Assembly (NCBI GenBank): GCA_030267565.1
Contig: BRXU01000015.1
Coordinates: forward strand, 1,921,001-1,985,000
Length of the DNA: 64,000 bases
Direction: 5' to 3'
DNA from: Pleodorina starrii
Lineage: Eukaryota > Chlorophyta > Chlorophyceae > Chlamydomonadales > Volvocaceae
Shown piece after piece: positions 9,188 through 20,590 of the stretch (positions within the stretch are counted from its first letter, which is position 1; each line of letters opens with the position of its first letter). Position numbers and translations under genes: made by a program. The notes below the pieces were generated by a model that saw only the letters and a program-made list of their open reading frames with translations, made no database searches and was not told the DNA's origin.

Positions 9188-10309
9188 CAGCAGGGAGGGT
9201 ATCCGACATTTGAGCCGCAACGCCGTATAGGCCCATCCATCAGTGAACGAACTACGCACCGCGGGCACAGATGTAGCGTCCCCAAGCAAAAACTCAACAA
9301 ACGGTACATGGATGGACAAGCCAAACTGCAGCAACGCTTCAGCAGCCGGCTGCATGCAGCCCTTGCTCTGTCCCGTGTCCCACCGCCGCATGCACAAACC
9401 ATCCATGATGACCACGTACGACCACCAGTCCACCACCAGCCACTTCTACACCGCGGCTTCACCTCCGACAAACCAGGGGCGGGTGAACAACCCAAGCAAT
9501 CCTGCCAAGTGCCAACCCGTGCGTGTGAGACCGTGATGCACGCATGATGCATGTAAGCCAACCTTCCTCAGCGCCGTATGACTACGTACGCAGCGCCACC
9601 CCTCCTCACCGCCGCCGCCCAATGAACGGTGGTGCGTATGCCGCCATGCTCTGTCCACATCAACCCCCCAGCCATCCCCGACCGCCGACCCAGCCACGAT
9701 AGATCTCAATTGTCCATCCACCACTTGGTGACAGCAGGCCGCACCCCCCTCCAGCGAGGGCCCTCTGTGCATCCGCACATTTCCCTGCCGAGGCCGGGCA
9801 TCACGCAGTCCTCGCCCATGCAAACCGCATCACATGCCGAACACATCGACAGCGGCAGCGCCTAGCAACAGCAGGGAATCACATGACAGGCGCGGAGGCG
9901 GGGCGGGGCAGGCGGGGCACGGTGCGGCACGGGACGGCGGCCGGATAGTTGGTTGCTGCATAATGGCTGCCGCTCACACCGCTCGCTCGCTGTTGGCACC
10001 GGCGCCGGGCCGCAGCGCCGCTGCCGGATGGGAGTGCGTGGAGCGTTACCGCCGCAATCCGTCCAACCCTGTGCCTCATCATGCATTCGCGTGGTGGCCT
10101 CCAGATAGCGGCGCCATCAGCAGCGTTTGCGCGGGTGGGCTAGGCCTGGTGACCCACGGGATTCCTCCATACTTGAGCCAACGCGCGAAGCTGTTGCCGG
10201 GCCCTTGAATGTTGGAGCCCCACTTGAAGTCCCCAGACGGCTTTGCCTGCGGGGTGACGTTGCGGGGGTGGGGGGCGGGTGAGTTGGGGGGAAGGGCAAC
10301 TGGAAGACA
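9188..10309. other. Intergenic DNA, no supported gene
   Basis: Short frames on both strands lack homology I can recognise and overlap one another. The sequence is GC-rich, with G-runs at about 10262-10295 (several runs of three to six G) that could form a G-quadruplex on the plus strand. This would be the 3' flank of the minus-strand gene that starts at 12572. Confidence 0.5.
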
Positions 10310-10361
10310 TTACCGTATATAAACGCCTGCTGGTGTGCCGGACAGAACCCCTGCCGGGCAT

Positions 10362-12572
10362 TTATACATGCGTGCCACAACAGCAACAGCGGGATGTGCG
10401 CCGCACATCATGGTTCCTTTGCTGGACGTGCCGTGCAGGCAACTCAATTTGTAGGGCAGGCAGAAGGACGACGCAGGACAACGCACGGCATCTGTAGTCG
10501 CAGCTACCTCGCTCACTCTGCCGCCATGCAAGGGCTGCAAAACGCACGGTACAGCATGTGCCTTGCAGCGTGTATGTGCATACATGTCGTTGTGTATGTA
10601 CGGCAAAACGTACCACCAGAAAGGCGTGGTGCTCTGCGATCTCCCGATCGTACCCCTGCTGAAGGAGCCCTTCGGACTTGATTATGTCGGGTCCGTGGAG
10701 CCGCACCAAAGCCCTCTTATACACCGCCGTAGCGTCCGCCTTGTCCGTGTAGCGCCCCAACAGTACCAGCTCCTGGTCCACAATGACAAAGGGCTCCCAG
10801 CCGCCGTCGTTTGGGTGCTGCCGAACACCACCGCGATTGCGGCCGCCGCGGTCGCCGCTGCTGCCAACCCGGGCTTGCTTCCGCGGCGAGGTGGTGTTGT
10901 CATCAGCCTCCGCCTCCGCCTCCGCCTCAGGGGAGCCGCGTTTGGGAGCACGCGGCTTCTGCTGCTTCTGCTTCTGTTGCTGCTGCTGCTTCTGCTTCTG
11001 CTTCTGCTGCTGCTTCTGCTGCTGCTGCTTCTGCGGCTTCTGCTTCTGCTTCTGCTGCTTCTGCTGCTCCTGCTTCCGCTGCTGCTGCTGCGCCATCGCA
11101 GCCGGCGGCGACGCCTGCTGCATCCCCGAAAGCGCTGCGTGGCCGCCTCCGCCTCCGATGCCGGTGCCGATGCCGGGCGGGCCGAGACTCACACCCAGGT
11201 TCCTGCAAACGGCGGGATTATACGACATCGCCGCCGGCGGGTAGGCGTCGAATGTCATCGTCGTCGCCTGCCGCAGGATTACACCGGCGGCGGCGGCGGC
11301 GGGGTACGCCGGCGGATGGTACTGCAGGCCGGCGCAGCCAAAGGCCGCTGCAGCCGCTGCGGCTGCGGCAGCGGCGGCGGGGCAGGCGGATGACAAGTAA
11401 CGATGACCAGCGCCGCTGAATGCTGCCTGCTGCTGCCCCAGAAGCGCCGGCGCCGTCACTGCGGTGCCGGTGATGGAGCCGTCGCCGCCACCGCTGAGGA
11501 TGTCCAGTGGCGGCAGGTGCTGGCCACTCGCACGGAAGAGGTCAAGGTCGGTGATGACCTCATCACGAACCGCCGTCAGAGTCTCCAGCGCACCGACCAT
11601 CTGAGGGTTGAGCCGCCGACCGCCGCCGACGACGCCGGTGCCGCTGCCAACGCAGATGGTGGGAGGGCCCTGCTGCTGTTGGGGGCCACCGCCACCGCCA
11701 TGGCCGGAAGCGCCGGCGCATGATGATGTGGTGTCACACAGCGGCTGCGGTGCTGCGGAGCCGCCTTGCACGTGGACGGCAACGTGGGCCGGACTGCCGC
11801 CTTGCGGGCGCTGCTGGGAGTGGCGGCCCGCCGGCGGCAGCGGCAGCATGTGTAATGGCGGCCGCGGGAGACGGCTGCCCTGCTGCGGGTACGACAAGGC
11901 CCGGGGGTTGGAGAAGGAGGACGGCGCCAGCGTCCCGCCGTGATCGGTGGCGACGGGCTTGCCGAACGGAACTGGGTGCTGCACGTGTGGGGACCCGTAT
12001 CGGCGGCGGACGTGGTTGTGCTGCATGAGGCCTCTGCCGGACGGCGCATTCAAGCCCTGCTGGTGATGAGAGGAAGCTGGAAAGGAGGTAAACGGCGGCG
12101 GCGGAGGCGGTGGCGCCGTGCCCACGGGAGCTGAGTGTCCGCCGGTGGGGAGGGTGTGGTGGGTGAACGGCTGGCTCGGGCCCATGGCGAGGTAAGGGTG
12201 GGGCAGCCCCGGCGGTGTCGGCGGCGACATGGGTAGCGGCGAAGGCGGATGATGTGCGGCAGGCGCCTCCTGCTGTTGACGACTTTGAGCCGTGTTGATA
12301 TGCTGTGGGGCGTCCTCAACGGCGACGGCGGGGCCGTCCACGGCTCCGTCGTCGCCGTCGGAGGCTTCGTCGACGATTCGGATGAGATCCTCTGTAGTAA
12401 TGCTGTACTGGCCAAGAAGTATTGAAGGACTGCCATGCGGCCCGACGCCGCCGTCGCCGCCACCGTGACCGATGTCGGACGGCGGGTTGATGATGATGGG
12501 CTGCTGCATGTTGATGCCGCCCGCTGCGGTGCCGCCGCCGGATGCCGACCAGTCTTGGTGGTACATTGCCAT
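10362..12572 (-). CDS. Poly-Gln/poly-Ala low-complexity protein, probably nuclear; C-terminus uncertain
   Basis: This 736-codon frame begins MAMYHQDWSASGGG. It is rich in His, Gly, Pro and Gln, with an acidic patch near residues 60-85, a run of 13 Ala starting near 399, and a long Gln/Lys tract at ~493-540 followed by KPRAPKRGS (NLS-like) and a Glu-Ala repeat. The compact part lies at ~590-653 (GGWEPFVIVDQEL, then LGRYTDKADATAVYKRAL and a YDREI tail). It weakly recalls the second half of an AP2 DNA-binding domain, which I regard as suggestive only. From residue 654 the frame turns Cys/Arg-rich and unconvincing. That change coincides with a GTACGT donor-like site whose first base is 10613, exactly between codons. 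A TTTTGCAG acceptor ending at 10535 would give a 79-bp intron and a 74-residue last exon ending at 10310. Such homopolymer-rich regulators are common in volvocine algae. Function unknown. Confidence 0.6.
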   Translation of the reverse strand: MAMYHQDWSASGGGTAAGGINMQQPIIINPPSDIGHGGGDGGVGPHGSPSILLGQYSITTEDLIRIVDEASDGDDGAVDGPAVAVEDAPQHINTAQSRQQQEAPAAHHPPSPLPMSPPTPPGLPHPYLAMGPSQPFTHHTLPTGGHSAPVGTAPPPPPPPFTSFPASSHHQQGLNAPSGRGLMQHNHVRRRYGSPHVQHPVPFGKPVATDHGGTLAPSSFSNPRALSYPQQGSRLPRPPLHMLPLPPAGRHSQQRPQGGSPAHVAVHVQGGSAAPQPLCDTTSSCAGASGHGGGGGPQQQQGPPTICVGSGTGVVGGGRRLNPQMVGALETLTAVRDEVITDLDLFRASGQHLPPLDILSGGGDGSITGTAVTAPALLGQQQAAFSGAGHRYLSSACPAAAAAAAAAAAAFGCAGLQYHPPAYPAAAAAGVILRQATTMTFDAYPPAAMSYNPAVCRNLGVSLGPPGIGTGIGGGGGHAALSGMQQASPPAAMAQQQQRKQEQQKQQKQKQKPQKQQQQKQQQKQKQKQQQQQKQKQQKPRAPKRGSPEAEAEAEADDNTTSPRKQARVGSSGDRGGRNRGGVRQHPNDGGWEPFVIVDQELVLLGRYTDKADATAVYKRALVRLHGPDIIKSEGLLQQGYDREIAEHHAFLVVRFAVHTQRHVCTYTLQGTCCTVRFAALAWRQSERGSCDYRCRALSCVVLLPALQIELPARHVQQRNHDVRRTSRCCCCGTHV
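10535..10613 (-). other. Possible short intron in the poly-Gln gene
   Basis: On the minus strand a GTACGT donor-like sequence begins at 10613, in phase 0 after codon 653. A TTTTGCAG acceptor-like sequence ends at 10535. Splicing would replace the Cys/Arg-rich read-through with 74 codons and a TAA at 10310. At 79 bp it is short for a volvocine intron, and other acceptors are possible. Confidence 0.3.
10958..11093 (-). repeat. Interrupted CAG/AAG trinucleotide tract encoding Gln/Lys
   Basis: On the coding (minus) strand this is a run of CAG codons interrupted mainly by AAG, read as Gln and Lys in the poly-Gln protein. On the plus strand it appears as CTG/CTT/TTC. Mixed codons suggest slippage growth followed by point mutation. 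The tract is likely length-polymorphic. Confidence 0.8.
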
Positions 12573-14205
12573 AGCGCCCGATCTACGTAGATCCCAATGG
12601 TGTAAGTTGTGGGTGGCTTCGTTGATAAAAAAACCCGAGCTAGGGGTCCTTTACTTCCCTGCATGCATGCAGCGAGCGCCAAGACGCGGTGCGTGGCGAG
12701 GCGAGCGAAGGCGCAGGCAAACGCAACGAAAGGAAAGGGCATCAGCAGCAGTGGTTCAGCAGGTGGCAGGCGGTGCAAGCGAGGTCTGCAGTCGCCTGGT
12801 GCCGCTGCAAGCGCTGCCAGTCAGGACGGGCGGTGGGCCATAATAATGGTACAGGAGTAATCTTTAGAGCGATTGGTCTATCTTTGGCGATATGGTATCA
12901 GCAGGATGGAAACTACCCGACGACAACAGCACGAAGAAAAACTCGTTGCCACTACAGGTTCGCATAAACCGTAACGCTTGCGGCATGCACAAGCACGGCC
13001 GCGAGCAATCGTTCCTAGCAGCACTGCATCGACCACGGCCACGGCCTGACGCCGCCGAGGCAGGCTTCACAGGACGAGTTGTTGCTTGGAGACATGCAAG
13101 AAACCTTGCGACGCACTCTGTCCGCGAATTAACAGCAGGCAGCACGCAGTACCGCGCGACAGCACACTGCTGTATGTGCATGCATTCGCCGCAAGGCGCT
13201 CACCAGGCTTCACTGGAGTACGACGTAATCACAACCTTTACTGTGCTGTTGCAACTCTAACGAATATGTAGCGGATTTGGATTTGGAAGAAGTGAGGCAA
13301 GAGCGGCAGGTTCGATTGTCGGGTGCGGGCTACGTACAGACGGGCTACGTACATGCATAGCCTCGACGGGCCAGCAGGGAGCGGAGCGAGCGAGAGGGCA
13401 CCAGCCAGCTTGGAACGAACGAAGTGGTGGCTGGCCGCTTTGTAGACAATCTAGTAATAACTTGGATTGCGGATGAGGAAAACATTTCGCTGATTGCTGC
13501 TCACGACTGGTGACGAAAAAGCCGTACTCTCTAGTAGGCCGTGTACCCGTACAAGACGAGGCAAGGGTTACGCATCCTATGGCCACATGCAGTTTTGCCA
13601 AAACAGGCCCCATCCAGTGGGGTGTGTCACTGACTTGGAAGCGCCGAGAAAAGGCAGCCGCCCGCCTGCGGGGTTTGGACCGACCGTCGGTGGTTCTGTT
13701 ACGTATTAGGTAAGGTTTCAGTCAGTTGCAGAACAACCAGAGACGCTCGCCAACACCGACTAAGCGCGCACTAAACGAAAGTGAGCAAACAACACAGTTC
13801 GCACTGTGCTATCTGTTGCAATGGCAGAGCGCCCTTTTCCGCCTTGCCTTGCTTGCCAACCGGCGGCACGAACCGACGGCTTTGCCAAGGCCCAACAGGG
13901 GATTGGCGCAGTACATTAGAAGTGGTCCCTGTTCTTGCACCCGGCCCAAGACTGTGCAGGCGCTCCCCCACTGCATGAGTTAATCAGGGAACTCGCTGGC
14001 AATAATTACAGCTGCTGCTGCTTTATTCGGAAGGATATGAAGGGAGCTGTCCGCCGCGTCCTGCTGCAAAATACACACAATAGCACTGATGGCTAAATGA
14101 TAAAGAAAAACGCAAGAAAAACGGGGCCTAGCCTGCGTGCGACTGCGTTCACCCGGTGGTCATCCGTTCCGGTGTCCTTGCTTGTTTCTCACAAACCGGG
14201 CAGTT
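12573..14205. other. Upstream flank of the poly-Gln gene, no supported gene
   Basis: The small frames here overlap on both strands, lack domains and are not repeated elsewhere in the window. The region should contain the promoter and 5' UTR of the gene starting at 12572. I could not single out a convincing TATA box or initiator. TGCATGCATG motifs occur near 12660. Confidence 0.4.
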
Positions 14206-14271
14206 GCTTCGGTACCTGAGTTGTGTCGTTCTGTATTGTGCTTCGGTACCTGTGTTGTGTCGTTCTGTATC
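14206..14271. repeat. 34-bp tandem dimer
   Basis: Two adjacent copies start at 14206 and 14240, both beginning GCTTCGGTACCTG and containing GTTGTGTCGTTCTGTAT. They differ at one base within the aligned core, and the second copy is slightly truncated. No function is apparent. Confidence 0.85.
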
Positions 14272-16566
14272 TGTAAAACCGCATGCAGCGAAAGATGAGA
14301 CCTAGGGATGGGAGCGAGCGCCCGCAGCGAGCGCAGCAGCAGCAGACGCTATTAGGGCCCGAATAAGTATAAACAACTGAAATATGCATTTAAATGGGTT
14401 TAGTCGTTTACCAGTAGCAGATTGCTTGCCGTCCTCCATGCATGCATTAGGATGCATTACTCGCTCGCTCGCGACCTTCGAACCGTTTCGAACAAATGCA
14501 TGCATGCATGCGCCTCGCTCGCCCGGCTGCAGAACAAATTTAAGTACTAATTCATATGTGTTAAATAAAAAAACATCATCAGATATCCTTTCTTCAACAT
14601 GGACAAGAGCGGTTCACCTTCGAGCGCCTGTTGGATATGTGTATGCGTGTGGCCTGCTGGCATGGCCGAGGCATGCATGTGCGGGCCTGTGAACGAATGA
14701 AGAGCGCAGCGAGGAATGCTTTGCCCGGAGTCGCACACGTGTCTATCTATGCTCTTCGTTTGACCTTTCTGTGCTTGGTGTTTGCAACATACAAAACCGG
14801 CCGAGCCCGAGCGACCGCGCCTGACCGTGCACGCGATGCATGGCCCGCACCCGAACCGCCGCCTGTCACAGACATTGGGGCTGGTGGCATAGTAGCCTTC
14901 ATGCACAACCACTCGTAAACCAGTTGCCAACCACAATCAACAGTCCTACCATGCATCGAGAAACTGAAAGTACGGTGGTGGATGGATAAGCGAGGGTACC
15001 ACGCTCCCAGAGGTACCGTACCACGCTGTTGCCTCGATTGTGACCGCAGTCGTACGTAAGGCCCTGCGTGCCAGTATGGCCCTGTAATAAATACCCCATG
15101 AAGCTCCCTCACATACCATCAGTTGTCTCATAGACATCTGCAACCTGAACATTAATTTAGGCGGCGCTGCTCTCTCTTTGTCCAACGCCTGTTGAAGCCA
15201 CACTACTGCTAAGCGCGGAGCAGCTAGCACCAGCCCATCCCACCAAGCAAGCAAGCAACTCCGTCAGACGACCCATCCGAGCACCAATCGAGTTCATTCA
15301 TCAGCAGGTGAGGCGGATTGCTTGCGGTCACTTGTTGTTAGCGAATCTTTATTTGAGCCTGATTTGCGCCTGCCGCCTAGATCTCATAGGGGTGACCACG
15401 CACACCAAGCACGCACGCACGCCGCGGTTGCTCGGACGCACGCTGCCAAGCAACTGCAAGTTGCAGATATGACTTGACATGTTTTCTGCATCCGAGGGAT
15501 GAAACGGGTCGGGGCCACGGCGGTGTGCATGTCGTTGCGCCATCGGGGACGGCTGCGCTCACGCACCAAATGCTCAGCGGCCATTGTTCTTGCACATAGC
15601 TTTCTAGCTAGGCGGCTTATTGTAGCCACACGCACGCACACCATTCATGTATGGCTCGGGCTTGCTGCTAGCTGCTGGGTGCGTGTCTCCATCCTTCCCG
15701 CTATATACAGGGCCGGATGATAATGCCGGGCGGGGACGCACTACTGAATATGTACAGCACGGCACCATGCTGATGAAATCATCATGGGCGTCGCTCGCCT
15801 GCCAAAGGAAGCCATGCACAATGCCGAGACTAAGCTCTCGATCGCCACTGCGCCCTGATGCTGCCTGCAGGCAATCGACGGCTCTCATCACCCGCAAGCA
15901 ACGAGGCAGACCTACTTGCGTGGCCACCAGTCAAGCACAGCAGGTGGGGAGGCCGGCGGTCAGCATGCGCCTCTAGTAATGATGCCTGTCTTCCGGCCGT
16001 CCGTTGCTTATCTGCGGACGGCGAAGGACCCTACCTTCGTTCACAGCCTCTCCCATGCGTAGTCCAGCCAGTAGTAGTGTCTTCCTACCTGCCGCCGTTT
16101 GCATGCGTGCTCTCGATCCATAACAACATTCTCATCCACAGGCAGGATTGCGACCGCCTGAAACGAAAAGCTGCGTGATAAAGATAGACCCGCGTGTGTA
16201 TTTGCCAGCCTGCTGCCGCCTGCTGGTTACTAGCTAGTGAGACGGCGTAAAATCGAATTCCCGCGCGAAGCAAGTAGTGTCACCAGCCTGATGCATGTCT
16301 GATCCTGCACTGCGTCCCTCTATCTGGGCCCGGCCATGGTTATTAACGGCGTCCAATGCTCGTGGAGAGATCCCATTCATCGTCTCAACCCCCGTCGGTA
16401 GTTGAACGAAGCACGTCCGCCAGTAGCTAGCCTCAATAGTTGGCATCACGCTGCCCGTCGCGCGCTTTGATGCCTTGGTCCTTCGTTCCCTAATTGTATT
16501 TAATTCCCTCGCTGCTGCCGCACCCTGCTGCTGCTGCCCACCGTTGTATGCGCAGCTAAGTTCAAC

Positions 16567-16809
16567 ATGTCTGCGCACGTACATGACAACATTTTGTTCG
16601 TAGAGATCGTTCAGAAGGGCCAACTTCTGAATATTTTCAATGTGGCCGGCACCATTGGAAACGGTCCAGGCGGCGGCGCCGGCTCCGGCGGATGGGCAAC
16701 CGCCGTGTGCCGCGTTGGCGAGTGGATCAAAGATGCCACCCGGGAGGTCGCGCGGGCCTTCCGATTCGGCCCCGTTAGCGAGCCAGCCGTTGCGCTGACT
16801 CCTTTTTGA
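16567..16809 (+). CDS. Small conserved hypothetical protein, intact paralogue (80 aa)
   Basis: The frame begins MSAHVHDNILFVEIVQKG, has a Gly-rich middle (~28-42), and ends GPVSEPAVALTPF before TGA. The same protein is recognisable in the second segmental copy at 25273 with amino-acid-level conservation (HDN-LFVEIVQKG, GWATA, EW, AFRFGP-SEPAVALTP), and many nucleotide differences are silent or conservative. This suggests coding constraint before duplication. Directly upstream lies a CTG/CCC-rich tract ending TGCGCAG, which could be a splice acceptor, so this may be the last exon of a longer gene. I do not recognise the family. No membrane span is evident. Confidence 0.5.
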   Translation: MSAHVHDNILFVEIVQKGQLLNIFNVAGTIGNGPGGGAGSGGWATAVCRVGEWIKDATREVARAFRFGPVSEPAVALTPF

Positions 16810-17735
16810 TCTTGCGTATATGCGGAAGATCGATGCTTGGTGGGACGGCGGGGCCGCCCAAAGCGCGGGGCCTCTATATATCCACGCAGAGCCGCGGCCT
16901 GTTAATTAAGTGCCCTCGACATGTTTTACATGCATGACAGGGCGACAGGGACGATGTTCGTGTCGCGTCCATAGTTATCAACGGGAGTGACGCTGCGTGA
17001 TTTTTTCTGTCTTGTTACACCGGTCGTGCCCAACGAATGCTGTGTATGCGTTATCGTCAGATGGATGGGAGGATTCCGCACGGCGATGTTCGCCACGGCA
17101 GAGGGTCTTAAAGCGACCTTGTAGAGCGAGTCGTACGTAGACAGCGCTGTTGCAATGAAGGTTGAATCGTTGTCGCGGTCGAAGTTTGCGGCCCGGATCT
17201 GCGGACTATCGTATGATATTCTTATAGTACTTCTGGCTGTTTCGCGATTGTGGTTGTGGTTGGTTCTGAAGCAAACTGCCGGTACCTCTGTGACCTGGCC
17301 TTGCCGCGCGGCCATATATACATGCTCCTTGCATGCTTGCTTTACACATCTGACATGTTGCCGCGGCGGCACCATTCTCACGTGCTGCGCGCCACTTAAC
17401 GTACTTATCACCATGTGTAACTAACGGTGTACATACATACGGCTGCTGCATGAGTCCTGTATAATACACGCAGCCCGCTGCATCATTTTCTTGTGCGGCT
17501 TGCATGGGGCTTTTTTTTGGATTGATGATGGAATCGGTGCGTGTACAGCGGTGTATCCAGAGCGAAGATCGTCAGCAGATAGCGGATAGCGTAGCGCACC
17601 TGACACAATCGCGGCGGAAGCATGAACGAACCGGACGACGACGAGCATCACGCAGGATAAACCGACGAGCAATCAGAGGCAACCTCTCCCTGGGCCGACA
17701 CTTACTACATACTGAGGGGAACCGCCGCCGTTGCC

Positions 17736-17980
17736 CAGTTGATTGCGCCAAACCGTAAAGCAGCATAACACACGTTAACTGAGATGTGGCCCCTCCCCCG
17801 CCCTATCCTCCAGCAGTAGCTCGATCTTGCTTGCGCACTGAAGCCACATGAAAACCAAAGTAACGTGTGTTTTTCTGCTTCACGGTTTGGCGCAATCAAC
17901 TGGCTTCCGTGCGCAAGCACGCAAGATCGAGCTACTGCTGGAGGCAGGGTAGCTAGCATAGGGGGAGGTGCCACATCTCA
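17736..17980. repeat. Compound inverted repeat (three interleaved arm pairs)
   Basis: Arm A (17736-17775, CAGTTGATTGCGCCAAACCG...) is matched inverted at about 17865-17903. Arm C (17780-17799, GAGATGTGGC then CCCTCCCCC) is matched inverted at 17961-17980. Arm B (17807-17843, CCTCCAGCAGTAGCTCG...) is matched inverted at 17903-17944. The order A, C, B, A', B', C' means C and B form one long hairpin whose loop holds A'. The paralogous segment at 27043-27090 has arm A only, so the remainder was added to copy 1. Confidence 0.8.
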
Positions 17981-18530
17981 ATGATTGCCACCGCGATCGA
18001 GAGCCTCCCTCCCTCCATCCAGCTTCATCCATCCGACCCGCGGTAAGCCCCCACGACCCGCCCCGTGCCCGTGCGTCGAACCGCTCATCCCTGCACTCCC
18101 TGCCGCAACACTCGCAGCTGGGGTTGGCGCGGATGGCCGGCGGCGATTGTCATGGTCAAAGCCCTAAATGCTGGGGAGGGGGTCTGGCGTTCTGCTTCTG
18201 CGGCGGCAGCGCTTACCCCGATTGCTGCGGCTGCGGATCGGGGCTAGCTGCTGGGGGGTTGGCACCGGCAAGCGTTCGGCCGTCCGAAGCGGAAACAAGA
18301 AACGGGCGGCACCGGGGTGCCTTGCGTTGCCCTGCGCTGCATTGCACTGCGTGCACGGCGGCGGCGGTTCCGCGTACGGTCCCCACCCTACCTGGTCGCC
18401 TGCTGTTTCTCCTCGCCCTATCTTGCTTGCCACTATCACCGCCAGCCGTGGCCGCTGCAGCAGCAGGGACCCCGCAGGCCGAACTGGGTGCCTTCTGCTC
18501 CTGCAGCAACTTACCCCGTGCCGTTGCTTG

Positions 18531-19282
18531 GGGGGCAAATCCATCGCGGATATATCGACGGATATGATCAGGCGGTGAACCAGCAGTGCAGTGGCCGCTG
18601 CCGCATAGGCTGGGACGGGCTGGTTCACCTCCCCGCCGCTACCGTTCGTTGCCACCGCCAATCTATCTAGGAGAACGGCGGGAGCCGGCCGGCAGCCCGT
18701 GCCCGGCCAGCCCGGCGGCGTGCGGCACCTACCGCCGCCGAAACCTTCGTTGATGTTGCCTCGCGCCCACACCCTCGAACGAACCGCGGAAACGTGCATG
18801 CTGCTGGCGGCCGGGCACCGCCACAGGCCCGACGAACGACGTTAGTGCATGCCGCCGGCACGCACGGGGGCAGCGGGCCCACGTTGGCCCATACGTTGGC
18901 CCGCCCATACTGGGCAGGCACAAATATGTCCATCCAGTTTGCTTGTCGCCCCCGCCGTTTGTCAAGCTCTGCTCTGCTGTTGGACCAAATCTATATTGAC
19001 GGTGGTTTCTATGAACGTTTTGCGCGGTGCCCCATGCTAAGCGCGCAAAGACAGCGTTTTAACAACAGGCAACAACTCATCTCAGGCAGGTGGCTGGTGC
19101 GTGTAACGTCTCGCAAGGGCAAGTAGCAAGTCGGTCTCACGCCGCAGCGCCACTTGCTTTCTGATTTCACTTTCGTCCTTTGTAATTCTCTGGCAAGCTT
19201 GCTTGCCGTGCGTGGCGGAATGTGCACAGAGCTTCACATTGCGCGCTTATGTATTTACAACTGAAATATTAATCTTTTTATT
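18531..19282. other. No supported gene
   Basis: GC-rich DNA follows the point where the two segmental copies part company (the second copy continues as satellite). Overlapping short frames on both strands show no domain. Nothing here is repeated elsewhere in the window. Confidence 0.4.
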
Positions 19283-19323
19283 GGGCGGGGCCCCAGCGCG
19301 AAGCGCCCAGGGGGGCCCCGCCC
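19283..19323. repeat. GGGCGGGGCCCC hairpin unit 1
   Basis: A 41-bp unit opens with GGGCGGGGCCCC and closes with the exact reverse complement GGGGCCCCGCCC, around AGCGCGAAGCGCCCAGG. It could fold into a very stable stem. Confidence 0.85.
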
Positions 19324-19419
19324 TGTAGCCGTAGCGCCTCTAGCGTAGCTAGAGAAGCGGAGGCCTTACCCCGACTGAAATGTAGTCCGTCCGATGTAAT
19401 GCCTTTTTTTGGGCTTTTT

Positions 19420-19460
19420 GGGCGGGGCCCCAGCGCGAAGCGCCCAGGGGGGCCCTGCCC
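19420..19460. repeat. GGGCGGGGCCCC hairpin unit 2
   Basis: This is a second copy of the 41-bp hairpin unit, identical except for one C-to-T change in the right arm (CCCTGCCC). It directly precedes duplicated block B. Right-hand arms alone recur at 20538-20549 and 23587-23598, each followed by TTTTTCCGGC. Confidence 0.85.
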
Positions 19461-19464
19461 TGTA

Positions 19465-20590
19465 GGATTGCCCATGTCCGTGGGTTCTGGGTTCTGGGTA
19501 ATTGGACAAGTGCAGACTTTCGGCCAACGGAAAGGCTGCATAAGTAAAAGATTACATTCTTTATTGCACGGTAAATTTATTATTGGAACCCAACATCGCA
19601 TGAGTACAAACCAGTTTGGCAGTCTCCATGGACCGAGGCCGAGGTCAAACCATCACCTCTCGGCCTATAATTAATTCCAGAAGAGTCATCGTTCCTTAAG
19701 GTGAAATTCTGACATGACGGCGTGAAATGAATCTTCGTTTCGGAAACAAACTATGTTTGCATTGCAAACACTCTTGCTTCCCGCGACCACACCACAGCAG
19801 CTCTGCTTGCCGGTCCGATCGTCTTGACGCATATTGCTATTACAAAGGTTGCAAGGAGCAAACCATGAGGGGCAAACTGCTGGTTGTTGGACGCCAAGCC
19901 GCCGATGCACGCACGATTCATCTGCGGGCCGCCCAACAAGTCCAGCCGGCAACCTAGGGGATGGACTTCTACATTCCCTGTCCTAATGTTATAGCAGTCA
20001 AGCCTCCTCTACGGCGAATACCTCAGTAGCGAAGCCTGTGCACTCTCGTCGGCAACTGCACGTCGTCGCTACCCTCGCAAACAGTTCCGCTGTCCTTCTA
20101 TTGGCAAGTCAGCCTGCGTCATGTGTAAATGATACACTCCATGTCTACTGTCAAGTAACTTCAGCCAATGCGCTGGCCGGAAGAGTTGCACAGTGCCGAG
20201 ACGGCGCGCGATGCTAAACATGGGTCGGATTGCTGAAGCCGAAGGCATTTCAGATATAAAGCTCTGGCTGCCTATCAGCAGGAATGTCGATGCGACACTC
20301 TCACAGTTGACGCCCTCGCCGCTCGCTTTGGAAATGCCGTATTTCGGTCGATGCGCACATGCGCTCATGCACCCGACGGGATGACGCGCTTCGCGCGGCG
20401 CCGGCAGGCCTTGGAAACGACTCGGCTAGCAGGCATTTCGGGAAAAAGCTCTGGCTGTCTATCAGCAGGAATGTCGACACTCTCACATTTCACGCCCTCG
20501 CCGCCCTAGCACTCAACTTAACCCGTACGGATTTAGTGGGGCCCCGCCCTTTTTCCGGCTTCAAGGAAGCCGACACCAACCCCTTGTCGC
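19465..20590. repeat. Duplicated block B, copy 1
   Basis: The block begins GGATTGCCCATGTCCGTG and ends ...GACACCAACCCCTTGT. It matches 22684-23635 over nearly its whole length, including the AACGGAAAG-CTGCATAAGTAAAAG and GTAGCGAAGCCTGTGCACTC stretches. It contains an extra internal duplication (CTCTGGCTG-CTATCAGCAGGAATGTCGA at about 20262 and 20450). No long frame is conserved between the two copies, so it is more likely a non-autonomous element or duplicated spacer than a gene. Confidence 0.75.

Larger units (their letters stand above)
14400..18530. repeat. Segmental duplication A, copy 1
   Basis: This is collinear with 23640-27582. Anchor pairs include 14880-15130 with 24029-24300, 15890-16020 with 24710-24850, 16567-16809 with 25273-25519, 17171-17420 with 26591-26826, 17705-17760 with 27030-27083, and 18160-18527 with 27235-27580. 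Identity is high within anchors, but many indels separate them, so the duplication is not recent. Copy 1 keeps the pre-satellite sequence at its right end and an intact version of the small ORF. It alone carries the compound inverted repeat near 17.8 kb. Confidence 0.85.

Noticed and set aside
13305..13330. tRNA gene suggested by a GGTTCGATTG B-box-like sequence
   Set aside because: No A box, acceptor stem or cloverleaf can be built around it.
17968..18567. 199-codon frame with a Leu-rich, signal-like segment
   Set aside because: The equivalent frame in the second segmental copy is not preserved, and several overlapping frames on both strands are similarly open because of high GC.
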